Counted from the first letter of the stretch, positions 1-10,315 are shown. The stretch: 64,000 nucleotides of DNA from Vibrionales bacterium SWAT-3 (GCA_000169995.1 AAZW01000001.1:1-64000); one strand, 5' to 3'. Notes: generated by a model from the letters alone, not told the origin. Numbers and translations are program-made.

Positions 1-294
1 AGGAAGATAAGGGTAAGGTCCCCAAGCCACAGTATCAGCCTGTGCATCCTCTTCTAATGGCACTGTAATCAGCCAACATGCTGACGGCTCATCAAAAGTC
101 ACGCTGGCAATGTCGTTTGTGTAATCACTATGAGATGAGTCGAGCAGATAATGCGCCTGTGAGAACATCACACCGCCCTCACACTCTTCAAATAAGGATT
201 TGCCTAACTCAACAGGTAAACTGCTATTACGGGAAGTACAGAGCTTTTCAGCCCCAACGAGAAGACGATTAAGTTCTATATGAATGACGGACAT
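1..294 (-). CDS. Hypothetical protein, 5' part only (runs off left edge)
   Basis: An open frame of 98 codons runs from the ATG at 294 to the window edge without a stop. An AGGAG ribosome binding site lies just upstream of the ATG on the minus strand. The protein begins MSVIHIELNRLLVGAEKLC and has no signal peptide or membrane segment in the visible part. It is acidic, with a proline- and tryptophan-rich stretch (WGPYPYLP) at the cut end. I do not recognise the family. It is divergent from the PstS-like gene at 551, with 256 bp between them. The opposite-strand frame at 78-272 is its shadow. Confidence 0.7.
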   Translation of the reverse strand, partial: MSVIHIELNRLLVGAEKLCTSRNSSLPVELGKSLFEECEGGVMFSQAHYLLDSSHSDYTNDIASVTFDEPSACWLITVPLEEDAQADTVAWGPYPYLP

Positions 295-550
295 AACACT
301 CCTTGTAACTTCATAGAAATTCTCAAAGTTGAAATCCCTTTTGAAAGCTTAGGACTCAACAGAGATTTTAGCGAACCCACCCAAACAAAATCCCGACCGC
401 GCTCCCATAAACCAACCATACTCACGTGAGGGTTCTCAAACCGAACATTCATTAGCCCTTTTCACCATAAAGCAAGCATATAGAATTTCACAAAAGTGTC
501 ATATAACCCACCTATGATATGCGACAAATGTTATTAACTAGGAGTTGTTT

Positions 551-1366
551 ATGTTACGAGTCGCGCTTGCCTCTCTTTTATCCTTAGCCCTGTCTTCTCA
601 AGCTGTTTTAGCGCAAGAAACCAATATTTCGGGCTCCACTTCTGTTTCTAGAGTGATGGACGTATTAGCAGAGGAGTACAACAAGACTCACCCTGATAAT
701 TATATCGCGGTTCAGGGCATCGGCTCGACAGCGGGTATTACCATGGTTAATAAAGGGGTGGCTGATATCGGCATGAGCTCACGCTACTTAACTGACCAAG
801 AACAGAGTGACAAACTCAAGGTATTCCCTATTGCCTTTGATGGTCTAGCTGTTGTAACTAACCGCTCAAACAGCGTGAGTAACGTTTCTCGCGAGCAACT
901 GTTTGATATCTACAAAGGTAAAATCACCAATTGGAAAGAAGTCGGTGGTGCCGATCAACCTATCGCGGTTGTGACTCGTGAAGCGTCTTCAGGTTCACGC
1001 TACAGCTTCGAAAGCTTACTTGGTTTAACAAAGATCATTAACGACCGTTTAGTGTCTGACATCAACCCAAATAACTTAGTTGTTAACAGCAACAGCATGG
1101 TGAAAACGATCGTAAATCACAACCCACACGCTATCGGCTTTATCTCTGTTGGTTCAATCGACCGCTCTATCAAGGCCATCACTTTTGAAGGTGTAGAGCC
1201 GACATCTAAAAACATCGCTAACCATAGCTATGAGTTGGCTCGCCCATTCTTGTTGCTACACAAGATTGATTCTGTTTCTGAAGAGAGCAAAGATTTCATT
1301 AAGTTTGTGAAATCTAAACAAGGCCAAGACCTTATTGAAGAATACGGCTACACTCGCATCAATTAA
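551..1366 (+). CDS. PstS-family phosphate-binding periplasmic protein
   Basis: This 271-residue protein looks like a periplasmic substrate-binding subunit of the phosphate ABC family. A signal peptide (MLRVALASLLSLALSSQAVLAQ) is followed by the ISGSTSVSRVM motif, a GIGSTAGI loop and an EASSGSRYSFE segment, which are typical phosphate-contacting regions of PstS. The ATG at 551 is chosen over the in-frame TTG at 545 because AGGAG lies six bases upstream of it. The gene stands alone: no pstC, pstA or pstB is next to it, so it either serves transporter genes elsewhere or acts as a stand-alone binding protein. A GTGTCAT sequence at 496-502 resembles half of a Pho box, which is weak evidence for PhoB control. 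A strong terminator follows. Confidence 0.85.
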   Translation: MLRVALASLLSLALSSQAVLAQETNISGSTSVSRVMDVLAEEYNKTHPDNYIAVQGIGSTAGITMVNKGVADIGMSSRYLTDQEQSDKLKVFPIAFDGLAVVTNRSNSVSNVSREQLFDIYKGKITNWKEVGGADQPIAVVTREASSGSRYSFESLLGLTKIINDRLVSDINPNNLVVNSNSMVKTIVNHNPHAIGFISVGSIDRSIKAITFEGVEPTSKNIANHSYELARPFLLLHKIDSVSEESKDFIKFVKSKQGQDLIEEYGYTRIN

Positions 1367-1392
1367 GTGAGTAAGTTTTATCTTATGAAAAC

Positions 1393-1425
1393 AAAAAGAG
1401 AGAGCATCACGCTCTCTCTTTTTTT
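1393..1425 (+). terminator. Rho-independent terminator, probably bidirectional
   Basis: An 8-bp perfect stem (GAGAGAGC/GCTCTCTC) with a 5-nt loop is followed by a run of seven T. An A run on the other side lets it also serve the convergent MaoC gene that ends at 1458. Confidence 0.9.
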
Positions 1426-1457
1426 GAATCTTTATAAATCGCTTACTTACAAACCAC

Positions 1458-2135
1458 TTAGAAGTGAAGTTGAATCACTGAAACGATAACCGCACCAGGT
1501 CGACGAACACCTTCGATTTCTACGCGAATCTCGCGCTCAATCTCTAAGCCTTTCTTAATAGGCGTTACTTTAGTTAATGTACTTTTCGCACGAACGTTGC
1601 TGCCCGATTTAACAGGGTATGGAAAACGAACCTGGTTAAGGCCAATGTTCACAACCATCTTCGCTGTTGGGAATTGAGATTTGTCAGGATCAACGCTATC
1701 GGTTAGACGCGGAAGCAAAGACAAAGTTAAGAAACCGTGTGCGATGGTCGTTTTGAACGGAGAATCAGTTTCTGCTTTCTCTGGCTCAGTATGGATCCAC
1801 TGCATGTCTTCAGTCACAAGACCAAATTGGTTGATGCGATCTTGGCTTACATTGATCCAATCGCCAGTATGAATAACTTCACCAATCTTCTCGTTCAGCT
1901 CATCAAACACAAGTTGTGCTTCTGATTTTAGTACGATTGGTTGCTCTACTGCCACATCTTCATTTACCGCAGGTTTGTGGTGATCACGAACCCATGCAAA
2001 GAAGTGGCTATTTTGTGTGCGGTTCAGAAAGTCGCCCCAGTAATCTCTAAGAGCTGGAGACATCCATTGCATAAACTCTGAGTGTTGCGATGACAAGCTG
2101 TCGCCTCGGTGTTTAAATAAATCAATGACCTTCAT
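1458..2135 (-). CDS. MaoC-like (R)-specific enoyl-CoA hydratase
   Basis: The 225-residue protein has an N-terminal extension of about 80 residues, then a hot-dog MaoC/NodN-type domain. The catalytic Asp-x4-His pair is visible in the TEDMQWIHTEPEKA segment, followed by TIAHGFLTLSLL, the usual hydratase signature. Such enzymes hydrate 2-enoyl-CoA to (R)-3-hydroxyacyl-CoA, in fatty-acid or polyhydroxyalkanoate metabolism, in the cytoplasm. The start at 2135 (MKVIDLF) is preferred to the upstream in-frame ATG at 2153 because TGAGG sits correctly before it. No PHA synthase or beta-oxidation gene adjoins it, so its pathway is not settled by context. Family confident, substrate inferred. Confidence 0.85.
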   Translation of the reverse strand: MKVIDLFKHRGDSLSSQHSEFMQWMSPALRDYWGDFLNRTQNSHFFAWVRDHHKPAVNEDVAVEQPIVLKSEAQLVFDELNEKIGEVIHTGDWINVSQDRINQFGLVTEDMQWIHTEPEKAETDSPFKTTIAHGFLTLSLLPRLTDSVDPDKSQFPTAKMVVNIGLNQVRFPYPVKSGSNVRAKSTLTKVTPIKKGLEIEREIRVEIEGVRRPGAVIVSVIQLHF

Positions 2136-2455
2136 AAGAACCTCAATGCACAAAAAATTTCAATATAACTTCGTAATTTTGAAACAGTTCACACTATTGT
2201 GCAAATGGTTTCGAGCATACAAGCGTTAGCTGAACACCTGTATTTCATTATTAAACAGCAACTTACCAATAAAACATCATTTTATTAGAAAACACAAAAT
2301 AGAGTGTTAGCTCTATCACATAATAAAGATTTGATTATATAAAAAGCATTTTTATTACTCTGACGCATAAAAAAAGGCTTAGCACACTGCTAAGCCTCAG
2401 TTTTTACAAGGATTTAGTCTTTACAAAGAATCCGCTTTATGAAGAGTGACTTCTT
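2136..2455. other. AT-rich intergenic region
   Basis: This 320-bp stretch holds the promoter side of the MaoC gene and, at its other end, the terminator of the RND operon (2369-2396). I see no credible small gene or further repeat in it. Confidence 0.6.
2369..2396 (-). terminator. Rho-independent terminator of the RND efflux operon
   Basis: A 9-bp perfect stem (GGCTTAGCA/TGCTAAGCC) with a 3-nt loop is followed on the minus strand by six T. It lies 60 bp past the permease stop. Confidence 0.9.
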
Positions 2456-5400
2456 CTACTCATCATCAAGTGGCACTAATTTAGTATTACCACCGTGTGC
2501 TTTTTCACGTTTACGCTGCACAAATGCATAGAAGCCTGGGATTAGGAACGTACCTGCTAGTAATACACATAACAGACCACCAATCAGTGAAATACCAAGA
2601 GAGTTCTGGCTCACGTGACCAGCACCCGCCGCAAAGATAAGCGGAAAGATACCTAAGATAAACGACCAAGACGTCATGTTCACTGCACGGAAACGCAGAG
2701 TACCGCCCTTCACTGCCGCATCGTCGATCGGTGCGTCTTTCTCTTCACGCTCAACTTTCGCGAATTCCACAATCAAAATTGCGTTCTTCGCGGCCAAGGC
2801 TATCAAGAGAACCAAACCAATCTGTGCGTAAAGGTTCAACGGTGTGCCTGTTAGGTTCAACGCCAAGAAAGAACCTAAGGTTGCCACAGGTACAACTAAG
2901 ATAATCGCAATAGGTATTGTCCAGCTCTCGTATTGAGCCACCATGAACAAGTAGATGAAGATCAGCGCCAATGCGAACGCGAAGATCGCTTGGTTGCCTG
3001 CTAGTACTTCTTGGTAAGCCATACCAGTCCATTCGTACTGGTAACCTTGTGGCAGAACTTCTGCCGCTACACGTTCCATCGCCGCAATCGCATCACCACT
3101 TGAGTAACCAGGTGCTGGTTGGCCTTGGATTACTGCACTGCGGTACATGTTGTAACGCCATGCTACATCGGGTTCAAAGATCTGATCGTAAGTCACAAGC
3201 GTACTTAGCGGGATCATCTCACCAGCAGAAGAGCGTACGTGGAATCGTTGTAGGTCATCCATGCTGCTACGGTGGTCACTGTCTGCTTGCATAGTTACAC
3301 GGAAGTTCTTACCAAACATGGTGAAGTCGTTCACGTACAACGAGCCAAGATTACCTTGCAGTGTTTGGAAGATTTCCGACAACGGAATACCTAGCTGCTG
3401 CGCTTTCTCACGGTCAATATCGACATAGTAGTGAGGTACGTTGGCGCGGAAAGTACTGAATGTATGTGAAATCTCAGGCTGCTTGGTCGCCTCAGTAATC
3501 ACGTCATTCATCACCATCGCTAGGTCAGTACGGCTACGGCCTAAAGTGTCTTCAAGGACAAATTCAAAACCAGACGCTGCACCCATGCCCGGTACCGCTG
3601 GCGGTCCCATCGCAAATACAATCGCCTGAGGCAGTTCAGTGGCTGCTCGACCATTGATACGCTGTGAGATAGCCTGCGCTGAATGTTGACCATCCAGTGC
3701 GTTACGCGTGTCCCAATCATGAAGCTTGATGAACATCGACGCACCATTCGATGCAGATGCACCTGTCATGAATGCGTAGCCGTTAACCAGTGTTACACCA
3801 TCAACACCCGGCTCTTGCTCAACCATCTGTAGCAATTGCTCAGTCACATCTTCTGTACGAGACAGTGATGCCGCGTCAGGAAGCTGCACGTTAACCAGCA
3901 AGATACCTTTATCTTCTTGAGGTACGAACGCCGTAGACGTTGTCTTCGCGAAGTAAGTAACAGCCGCTAAAGCAACGACGAAGAAAGTGAACAGCAGAAC
4001 GCCTTTCTTAACTAAGAAGCCAGCCACTTGGCCGTATTTGTTAGTAACAGACTCTAGACCACGGTTAAATGCTTGGTACCAACGCGCAGTATTACCACCA
4101 CCCTGCTTAAGAACCAGTGAACACAATGCCGGTGATAGCGTTAATGCGTTAATCGAAGAGATAACAACCGCGATACAGATCGTCAGAGCGAACTGACGGT
4201 ACATGATGCCAGTAATACCCGGAAGCATTGCAACAGGGATGAATACCGCAAGTAGTACCAAGGTTGAAGTAATAATTGGGCCCGTCACTTCTTTCATCGC
4301 GATCAGCGTAGCTTTACGTGGTGAAATTGTTGGGTCTTTAGCCATGGTGGTATCAACGTTCTCGATAACCAAGATCGCATCATCAACTACGATACCAATC
4401 GCCAATATCAAACCAAACAGGGTTACCGTGTTGATGGTAAAGCCCGTCATCTGCATGATGGCAAATGTACCAATCAAAGATACAGGAATCGCAACAACAG
4501 GAATCAAGGTTGCACGAGCACTACCCAAGAACAGGTAAGTAACTGCGATAACAAGCAAAATAGCTTCGATTAGGGTTTTTACTACCCCTTTGATCGACTC
4601 AGCAACGAAGACTGTCGTGTCGTAACTCGCTTCATAAGCAACGCCTTCAGGAAAGTTTTTACTTAGATTGTCGAGCATCGCCATTACGGCTTTACCACTT
4701 TCCAACGCGTTAGCGTCTGACTGAAGTGACAGCGTTACGATCGAAGCGTCTTGACCACGGTATTTACCATTACCGTCGTAGAACTTTTTACCAAGCTCAA
4801 CACGTGCAATGTCTTTTAAGTAAACCGTTGAACCATCTTGAGTGGCACGAAGTACAACGTTCTCAAACTCATCCGCAGTTTCCAGTCGGCCTTTTGTTAC
4901 CAAGTTGAATTGTACTTCTTGTGCGTTGTTATAAGGTGCAGCACCAATACGACCAGCAGCAACTTGAACGTTCTGTTCCGCCAACGCGCGGTTCACGTCA
5001 GAAGTGGTGATATTGAGGTTAGCCATTTTCTCAGGGTCTAACCAAACACGCATCGCGTATTCACCACCACCCAACACGTTAACTTCACTGATGCCCTTCA
5101 CACGAGCCAGTTGGTCTTTAATGTTTAGGTTAACGTAGTTGATCAGGAATTGATCATCGTACTCACCGTTTGGAGAGTAGAAGTTCAATACCATCAAAAG
5201 GTCTGGTGAACGCTTTTTAACGGTGACACCCACCATTCGAACTTCTTGCGGAAGCTTCGATTCGATTTGAGCAACTCGGTTCTGAACGTTGACCTGAGCC
5301 ATATCTGGATCAGTACCAACATCAAAAGTCACGTTAAGATTGTATGAACCGTCGTTGGCACTCTTTGAAGACATGTAGATCATATCTTCAACGCCGTTCA

Positions 5401-5608
5401 CCGACGTTTCTATGGGGTCAGCTATCGCCTGTTCCACTACTTCTGCACTTGCGCCCGTGTAGAATGCAGAGACACTTACCGAAGGTGGGCTAATTTTTGG
5501 ATATTCTGCCACTGGCAAGATAGCGAGCGAAATCGCGCCTGCCAGCGTTAAAATTATGGATATTACAAGGGCAAACTTAGGCCTTTGAATAAAGAAACGA
5601 CTCAACAT
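2456..5608 (-). CDS. RND multidrug efflux permease (AcrB/MexB type, HAE1 family)
   Basis: This 1050-residue inner-membrane proton/drug antiporter has the usual length and layout of AcrB: an N-terminal transmembrane helix ([20 protein letters not shown]), two large periplasmic loops and twelve membrane segments. The proton-relay acidic pair is present in [13 protein letters not shown], the TM10 lysine in [13 protein letters not shown] and the TM11 Arg/Thr region in [13 protein letters not shown]. It should therefore be functional. It starts 11 bp after the adaptor gene and is co-transcribed with it. No outer-membrane factor is encoded beside it, so it probably uses a shared TolC. It belongs to the Vex/Vme group of vibrio pumps, but I cannot say which member. 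Confidence 0.95.
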   Translation of the reverse strand: MLSRFFIQRPKFALVISIILTLAGAISLAILPVAEYPKISPPSVSVSAFYTGASAEVVEQAIADPIETSVNGVEDMIYMSSKSANDGSYNLNVTFDVGTDPDMAQVNVQNRVAQIESKLPQEVRMVGVTVKKRSPDLLMVLNFYSPNGEYDDQFLINYVNLNIKDQLARVKGISEVNVLGGGEYAMRVWLDPEKMANLNITTSDVNRALAEQNVQVAAGRIGAAPYNNAQEVQFNLVTKGRLETADEFENVVLRATQDGSTVYLKDIARVELGKKFYDGNGKYRGQDASIVTLSLQSDANALESGKAVMAMLDNLSKNFPEGVAYEASYDTTVFVAESIKGVVKTLIEAILLVIAVTYLFLGSARATLIPVVAIPVSLIGTFAIMQMTGFTINTVTLFGLILAIGIVVDDAILVIENVDTTMAKDPTISPRKATLIAMKEVTGPIITSTLVLLAVFIPVAMLPGITGIMYRQFALTICIAVVISSINALTLSPALCSLVLKQGGGNTARWYQAFNRGLESVTNKYGQVAGFLVKKGVLLFTFFVVALAAVTYFAKTTSTAFVPQEDKGILLVNVQLPDAASLSRTEDVTEQLLQMVEQEPGVDGVTLVNGYAFMTGASASNGASMFIKLHDWDTRNALDGQHSAQAISQRINGRAATELPQAIVFAMGPPAVPGMGAASGFEFVLEDTLGRSRTDLAMVMNDVITEATKQPEISHTFSTFRANVPHYYVDIDREKAQQLGIPLSEIFQTLQGNLGSLYVNDFTMFGKNFRVTMQADSDHRSSMDDLQRFHVRSSAGEMIPLSTLVTYDQIFEPDVAWRYNMYRSAVIQGQPAPGYSSGDAIAAMERVAAEVLPQGYQYEWTGMAYQEVLAGNQAIFAFALALIFIYLFMVAQYESWTIPIAIILVVPVATLGSFLALNLTGTPLNLYAQIGLVLLIALAAKNAILIVEFAKVEREEKDAPIDDAAVKGGTLRFRAVNMTSWSFILGIFPLIFAAGAGHVSQNSLGISLIGGLLCVLLAGTFLIPGFYAFVQRKREKAHGGNTKLVPLDDE

Positions 5609-5619
5609 AACTACGCCCC

Positions 5620-6759
5620 TTACTCAGCTTGTTCAGCAGCAGAAGGTTGAATGCGAACAGACATACCGTTACGAACACGCTGTAAGCCTTGAGTGATCAC
5701 TGCGTCATTCTTCTCCAGACCGGAATGAACAATCACACCACCTTCAACCTGACGACCCATATCGATGTTTCTGCGCTCAGCTACTGGTGCCGTTTCACCT
5801 TCAACCAAAACCATCACAAAATCACCTTCAAGGTCGGTTTGAACCGCGCGGCGCGGGATTGTCACAACATCAATAGGTTGCTTCTCACGCAGCTCAACTC
5901 GAACGTGCTGACCCGGAAGTAATTGCTGGTCAGGGTTATCTGCAATCGCACGCATCGCGATAGTACCGGTATTCAAGTTAATACGGTTACCTAGGAAATC
6001 TAGCTGGCCTAGATGCTCAAATGCTTCGCCGTTCTCAAGCATAATTTGCACTTCTACACGCTCACTGTCGCCAGTACCGTCACCTTCAATTCGATCCATA
6101 CCTAGCTCAATGCGCTCACGCTCACTAATGCTAAAAGAGGCGTGAATTGGGTCTAGGCTAACCAAGGTTGTTAATACACCGGAAGACGGTGAAACTAGGT
6201 CACCCTTACTTACTTTAGTGTCACTGATTCTTCCAGAGAAAGGCGCAATAATTTGGGTGTGAGAAAGCTGAACGTTAGCAGCATTTAGCTGAGCTTGACC
6301 AGCTTCAAGCTGTGCTTGAGAACCTAATAGGTTTGCCGTCAATGCATCGAATTCCGATTGAGAAATACTGCCTTTAGGTAGTAGGTTCTTACCACGGTTG
6401 AAATCTAGTTCAGCCTTTTTAAGATTGGCGTTAGCTTGAGCAACAGCCGCTTTAGCACTTGCGACTTCAGCTTCAAATGATGAAGGCTCTATCGAGTAAA
6501 GCAGCTGCCCTTTTTCGACCATTTGGCCTTCTTTGAAATGACGGCTTTGAAGATAGCCAGAAACCTGCGCGGTAATTGCCGTGTCTTCAACCGCTTCAAT
6601 ACGGCCGATGTACGACTTACTTTGCTGATGAGAAATCACGCTAACATCCTGTACAGCTACGAGAGGTAATGGCGCTTGCTTGGAATTTTGAGCATCTTGC
6701 CCACATCCAGCAAGAATAAGAGAGCTTGCAAGAGCCGTAAGGATTAACTTTTTACGCAT
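5620..6759 (-). CDS. RND efflux periplasmic adaptor lipoprotein (AcrA/MexA type)
   Basis: The 379-residue adaptor links the RND permease to an outer-membrane channel. The start at 6759 ([20 protein letters not shown]) gives a lipoprotein signal with lipobox LAGC; the in-frame upstream extension to 6852 would bury this signal and is rejected. The mature protein shows the lipoyl half-motif ([19 protein letters not shown]), a coiled-coil hairpin at roughly residues 100-165, a second lipoyl half ([20 protein letters not shown]) and C-terminal beta-barrel and membrane-proximal domains (IPRRAVQTD). It is the first gene of a two-gene operon with the permease and is divergent from the dCMP deaminase gene. 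No dedicated regulator gene is adjacent. Confidence 0.93.
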   Translation of the reverse strand: MRKKLILTALASSLILAGCGQDAQNSKQAPLPLVAVQDVSVISHQQSKSYIGRIEAVEDTAITAQVSGYLQSRHFKEGQMVEKGQLLYSIEPSSFEAEVASAKAAVAQANANLKKAELDFNRGKNLLPKGSISQSEFDALTANLLGSQAQLEAGQAQLNAANVQLSHTQIIAPFSGRISDTKVSKGDLVSPSSGVLTTLVSLDPIHASFSISERERIELGMDRIEGDGTGDSERVEVQIMLENGEAFEHLGQLDFLGNRINLNTGTIAMRAIADNPDQQLLPGQHVRVELREKQPIDVVTIPRRAVQTDLEGDFVMVLVEGETAPVAERRNIDMGRQVEGGVIVHSGLEKNDAVITQGLQRVRNGMSVRIQPSAAEQAE

Positions 6760-6864
6760 GGTTATACCGTCACTTATGAGAAATTGAACAGCATAAAAGT
6801 TACGTAACACAATTGCTTCAAATGTCCGAGGAATATCAATTATAACTCGCAAAAGTGTTTCAAC

Positions 6865-6902
6865 TTGTAAATTGAAATTGGATATATATCAACCCTTTAC
6901 AA
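6865..6902. promoter_or_regulatory. Possible operator palindrome upstream of the RND operon
   Basis: Inverted arms TTGTAAA (6865-6871) and TTTACAA (6896-6902) flank a perfect 10-bp palindrome GATATATATC (6881-6890) in the divergent promoter region. The symmetry fits a dimeric repressor site, but the composition is AT-rich, so chance palindromes are expected. Confidence 0.3.
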
Positions 6903-7018
6903 ACCATCAACAATTCATGATCAAATATACGCTTGTGACTTCCCCTCTCTGTATATATTGTCTAACATAATATGGTTTCAATAATAAAAACTCATACTTC
7001 CTTGTTAAGGTAATTCGA

Positions 7019-7462
7019 ATGATTTCAAAATGGGCAAAACGTTTCTATCAAATGGCGGAATTAGTCGGTTCCTGGAGTAAAGATCCGTCCACTCAGGTTG
7101 GTGCTGTTATCACCAAACACAACCGCATTGTTTCGGTTGGCTTTAATGGCTACCCTCATGGTGTATCGGATAGTGCTGACACTGATGATCGTGAGATGAA
7201 ATACCTAAAAACGCTTCACGCAGAAGAGAACGCAATCTTGTTTGCTAAGCGTGATTTAGACAGCTGTGAAATTTGGGTGACTCACTTCCCTTGCCCAAAC
7301 TGCGCAGCGAAAATCATCCAAACCGGTATTTCTGCGGTTCACTGCCCAGAGCAAAGTGAAGACTTTCTTTCTCGCTGGGGAGACAAAATCAAAGTGAGCC
7401 AAGATATGTTTGAGCAAGCAGGCGTACAAGTCGATTGGTTGCCACTGGCTGACCTAGACTAA
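7019..7462 (+). CDS. Deoxycytidylate (dCMP) deaminase
   Basis: The 147-residue zinc enzyme belongs to the cytidine/deoxycytidylate deaminase superfamily and would convert dCMP to dUMP for thymidylate synthesis. The zinc and catalytic motif HAEENA is at residues 67-72 (His67, Glu69) and the PCPNC motif supplies Cys92 and Cys95. Length fits the ComEB/dCMP deaminase group. A late-competence role (ComEB) is known only for Gram-positive relatives and is not implied here. The gene stands alone, divergent from the RND operon, and ends at a strong terminator. Confidence 0.9.
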   Translation: MISKWAKRFYQMAELVGSWSKDPSTQVGAVITKHNRIVSVGFNGYPHGVSDSADTDDREMKYLKTLHAEENAILFAKRDLDSCEIWVTHFPCPNCAAKIIQTGISAVHCPEQSEDFLSRWGDKIKVSQDMFEQAGVQVDWLPLADLD

Positions 7463-7483
7463 GCGAACAGATAGCAAGAACAA

Positions 7484-7521
7484 AAAAGCCGAGAGTCGAT
7501 ATTATCGCTCTCGGCTTTCTT
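7484..7521 (+). terminator. Rho-independent terminator between convergent genes
   Basis: An 11-bp stem (AAAGCCGAGAG/CTCTCGGCTTT) with a 12-nt loop that can itself pair (CGAT/ATCG), followed by T-rich sequence. Its A/T symmetry makes it usable from both strands, so it can also end the disrupted mscS-like gene. Confidence 0.9.
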
Positions 7522-8284
7522 TTGTTTGGGGCTCAGCTGACTGCAGGATTAAGCGCTGACAGGAAATGCTTCAGCGTACGCTTCCATAAAGTCTTTGCGG
7601 ATCTCTTGCTCTAGATGAACCGCCTTCTCGGTTGGACAGAAAATCATAAAATGGACTTCTTGCTCACCGGTTGAACTGCTTGTGATGTGGATATGCGGCT
7701 CAGAGCCAGGAAGGTCGACACCAGCGTGTTTTTCGATCACGCCGTTATAACGACGAGCAACATCGATAAACTCTTCACAATGCTCTTCAATTTTTACAAT
7801 AAGACCCGGCACCATTGGGTAGAGGTTAACGAAGTCTTTTACCGTCACCGTAAAGCTATGGTAAACGTAACGCTTCATGAAGTTGAGGTTCTTTACAGGA
7901 TAAGTAAAGAACATGCTGTTAGGCAGCGTAGCGGTCTTGCCAGTGAAGTGGTATTGCCCATGATACAAGTCGATTTCTTGAATCACAGTCGCCATCAAGT
8001 TGTGTTCAATCACCTCACCACTGATTTTACCCACTTCAATCCAATCACCAATTCTAAATGAGCGTGAGCTAGCACGTTGAATAGAGCCGGTGAAACACAA
8101 GATGATCTCTTTTGACGCCACTACTATCGCAACGGCAATTGCTGTTACTGAGAGAGCAAACTCACTGATTTCAGATTTCCAGAGAAGAAAAAGCGTTATA
8201 ACAATAATCGCAAAGGTGCCGTTTTTAGTACGGGACATCCAATTACGTTGGTCTTCGCTAAGGAAAGCAACATCACCCCTAATT

Positions 8285-9518
8285 AAGGGCGGGATCGAAC
8301 TTTAACCATTGAAAATAATGGATTTATTTTACAGGGAACTTTTTTAGATAATCACGATCTGATCATGAAGTAAAAAAACATGAGAAATTCGCACATGATT
8401 ATCATTGAGCAACTTAAAAAAGTGAAAGATACCCGTTCGCACATCAATCAAGTTTATCCTGTTATGGAAGTCGCTTTCGTGGTCATAACAGCCATGATTT
8501 GTGGTCAAAATAAATGGACAGAGATTAAGGATTTCGGTGAAGGAAATATCGAGTGGTTACGTGAGTATTTCCCCTACGAAAATGGTCTTCCCACTCGACA
8601 TAATATAGCTGCGATCATGAGATCCGTTGTGCCAGAGACGCTATTGGAAGCTATGGTGGGCTGGGTCAATTTGCACAGAGAGAAGCATGCTCAGCCTATA
8701 ATCAGTGTTGATGGGAAGGTTCTAAAAGGGGCAAAAGCAAGCAAACAACAGCACCCCCTCTATATGGTTTCGGCATTTGATGTAGACGAGGGTTTGACTC
8801 TCACACACCAACCTTGTGACGGCAAAGGTATGGAGCTGCTAGCAATAAGAAACATGCTAGACGCTTTAGATATCAAAGGATGTTTATTAACTGCTGATGC
8901 CCTGCATTGTCAGGTTGAAACACTGAATAAAGTAGTTGATAAAGGTGGAGATATCCTAGTACAAGTTAAACTGAATCAACCAAGTTTATTAGCAGAAATT
9001 GATGTGCAATTCCAATACTATTGGGCTTTGCCTGAAGATAAACAGGAATCATACATCACGGAAGAGAAAGGGCATGGTAGAAAAGAGGTTCGTGAGGTTT
9101 ACGTGCTTCCTGCAGCCTTCAGCGAAGCACTCAGACAGAAGTGGTGTCTCGTAAAAAGCATTGTTGCAGTGGTAAGAGATAGGAGTGTCAAAGGGAAAGG
9201 AAGTTATGAAACCTCGTACTATATTTGCACAGACCATTTATCTTTAGAGTTAGCCTCAAAGGCAACAAGAAAGCATTGGCATATTGAGAATCAGCAGCAC
9301 TGGGCGTTGGACGTAATTTTCAAAGAAGACGAGCAGCGAATTTACGCTGGGGATTCAGCGTTGAATATGGCTTGTTGTCGTCGCTTTGTGCAGAACCTAT
9401 TTAGAAAATCAGAGGGTAACTTGTCTGTACCAAGAAAGATGAACCAAGCCGCATGGAATAAAGATTACAGGGAAAAAGTTCTTTTTACATCAGATTAACA
9501 AAGTATATTCGCGCCCTT
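8285..9518 (+). mobile_element. ISAs1-family insertion sequence, complete, 1234 bp
   Basis: The element has imperfect terminal inverted repeats (left AAGGGCGGGA, right read inward AAGGGCGCGA) and is flanked by a perfect 10-bp direct target duplication, ACCCCTAATT, at 8275-8284 and 9519-9528. It carries one transposase gene and is inserted into the mscS-like gene. Confidence 0.93.
8380..9498 (+). CDS. ISAs1-family transposase
   Basis: The 372-residue DDE transposase of the H-repeat/ISAs1 type has catalytic-region segments SVDGKVLKGAK, LTADALHCQ and HWHIENQQHWALDVIF, in the expected order, and full family length. An alternative start at 8395 (MIIIEQLKKVKDTR) is equally plausible because no clear Shine-Dalgarno sequence precedes either ATG. 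The frame is intact, so the element may still move. Confidence 0.93.
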   Translation: MRNSHMIIIEQLKKVKDTRSHINQVYPVMEVAFVVITAMICGQNKWTEIKDFGEGNIEWLREYFPYENGLPTRHNIAAIMRSVVPETLLEAMVGWVNLHREKHAQPIISVDGKVLKGAKASKQQHPLYMVSAFDVDEGLTLTHQPCDGKGMELLAIRNMLDALDIKGCLLTADALHCQVETLNKVVDKGGDILVQVKLNQPSLLAEIDVQFQYYWALPEDKQESYITEEKGHGRKEVREVYVLPAAFSEALRQKWCLVKSIVAVVRDRSVKGKGSYETSYYICTDHLSLELASKATRKHWHIENQQHWALDVIFKEDEQRIYAGDSALNMACCRRFVQNLFRKSEGNLSVPRKMNQAAWNKDYREKVLFTSD

Positions 9519-9712
9519 ACCCCTAATTTGAGATAAGGTGATTCGGCGGATGATTAAAATAAGACTGATAATCAGCGCACTAAAAATAAACTTATGAGCG
9601 AGTAGGAAATCTATTACTTGCCACACTTTTTCCATTACTTAATCCTTAGCATTACAACATTTAGCTTTACGACGGTTAGCTTTACAAGAAAGCCGCTAAT
9701 ATCAGTGCTATG

Positions 9713-9737
9713 AAAAAGCGCTCAACTCCTGAGCGCT
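9713..9737 (-). terminator. Rho-independent terminator of the DM13 gene
   Basis: An 8-bp perfect stem (AGCGCTCA/TGAGCGCT) with a 5-nt loop is followed on the minus strand by five T. Confidence 0.88.
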
Positions 9738-9771
9738 CGTGTTCATTCTGGTATCAGCCTAACTAAGGCTA

Positions 9772-10239
9772 TCATTTTATCTTGGCAGAAGTAATAAATT
9801 GGCCAAAAGTTTCACACCAAATCACAACGGTATTAAATCGATTAAGATCAGTACCTTCCGGTAGTTCAACCATAAACCGGTCAAATGTTTTAACATCTCC
9901 GACTCTGAGTAACTCGCTCTTACTGTCATTAAAAGCTTGCTCGGTTTCAATGAACTTAGGAGATAGATAGACCTTATAGTCCGGCCCAGGAGCAAGTTCG
10001 CCTTCAAACGCAATTGCACTTTCTGAAACCGAAACGATACCCTCACCCCAGTGCAAGAAATCGCTATCTTGGCGGTCTTTAGTGAACTCACCAGTATAAA
10101 TCGCCTGCTGGCTGATCGCTTGAACTGAGCTCGAAGAAGGAGAGTCAGGCTCAATTAAGATGGGTAATGCGTAAACACCAAGCCCAAAACCAACAGCACC
10201 CACGGCTAAGTGGGTGCAAAGTAAAACTAACTTTTTCAT
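9772..10239 (-). CDS. DM13-domain exported protein
   Basis: The 155-residue protein has an N-terminal signal anchor (MKKLVLLCTHLAVGAVGFGL) and a single DM13 domain covering about residues 45-152, recognised by APGPDYKVYLSP and VIWCETFGQFITSAKI with the conserved cysteine. DM13 domains are proposed to bind a redox cofactor and take part in electron transfer outside the cytoplasm, but the biochemistry is little known. GGGAG lies six bases before the ATG. It is monocistronic: its own terminator lies downstream and pepT upstream is a separate gene 76 bp away on the same strand. Confidence 0.85.
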   Translation of the reverse strand: MKKLVLLCTHLAVGAVGFGLGVYALPILIEPDSPSSSSVQAISQQAIYTGEFTKDRQDSDFLHWGEGIVSVSESAIAFEGELAPGPDYKVYLSPKFIETEQAFNDSKSELLRVGDVKTFDRFMVELPEGTDLNRFNTVVIWCETFGQFITSAKIK

Positions 10240-10315
10240 CGCGTACTCCCTTATGCTTAAAGAGAGTATTATTGAATACTCTCAAAAATACAAAGAGATA
10301 TCGCGCTAAAGGCCG

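Larger units (their letters stand above)
7549..9635 (-). pseudogene. Small-conductance MscS-type mechanosensitive channel, interrupted by an ISAs1-family element
   Basis: The 5' part (9635 down to 9519) codes for a 39-residue N-terminus beginning MEKVWQVIDFLLAHKFIF, including a first membrane helix. The 3' part (8277 down to 7549) codes for the rest, including the MscS beta-domain (RIGDWIEVGKISGEVIEHNL, ATLPNSMFFTYPVKNLNF). Removing the IS (8285-9518) and one 10-bp target copy joins the two in frame as ...LSQIR-GDVAFLSEDQ... and gives a 280-residue protein, the usual size of a small MscS. As it stands the gene is broken. Translation from the internal ATG at 8238 would give 229 residues lacking the first helix. 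A second, longer MscS paralogue lies at 50295-51899. Confidence 0.9.

Noticed and set aside
78..272. 64-residue plus-strand frame at the left edge
   Set aside because: It has no ribosome site and is antisense to the minus-strand gene at 1-294, which has AGGAG and an ATG.
496..513. Full Pho box upstream of the PstS-like gene
   Set aside because: Only one half-site (GTGTCAT) is recognisable; the second repeat does not match, so it is mentioned only as weak evidence.
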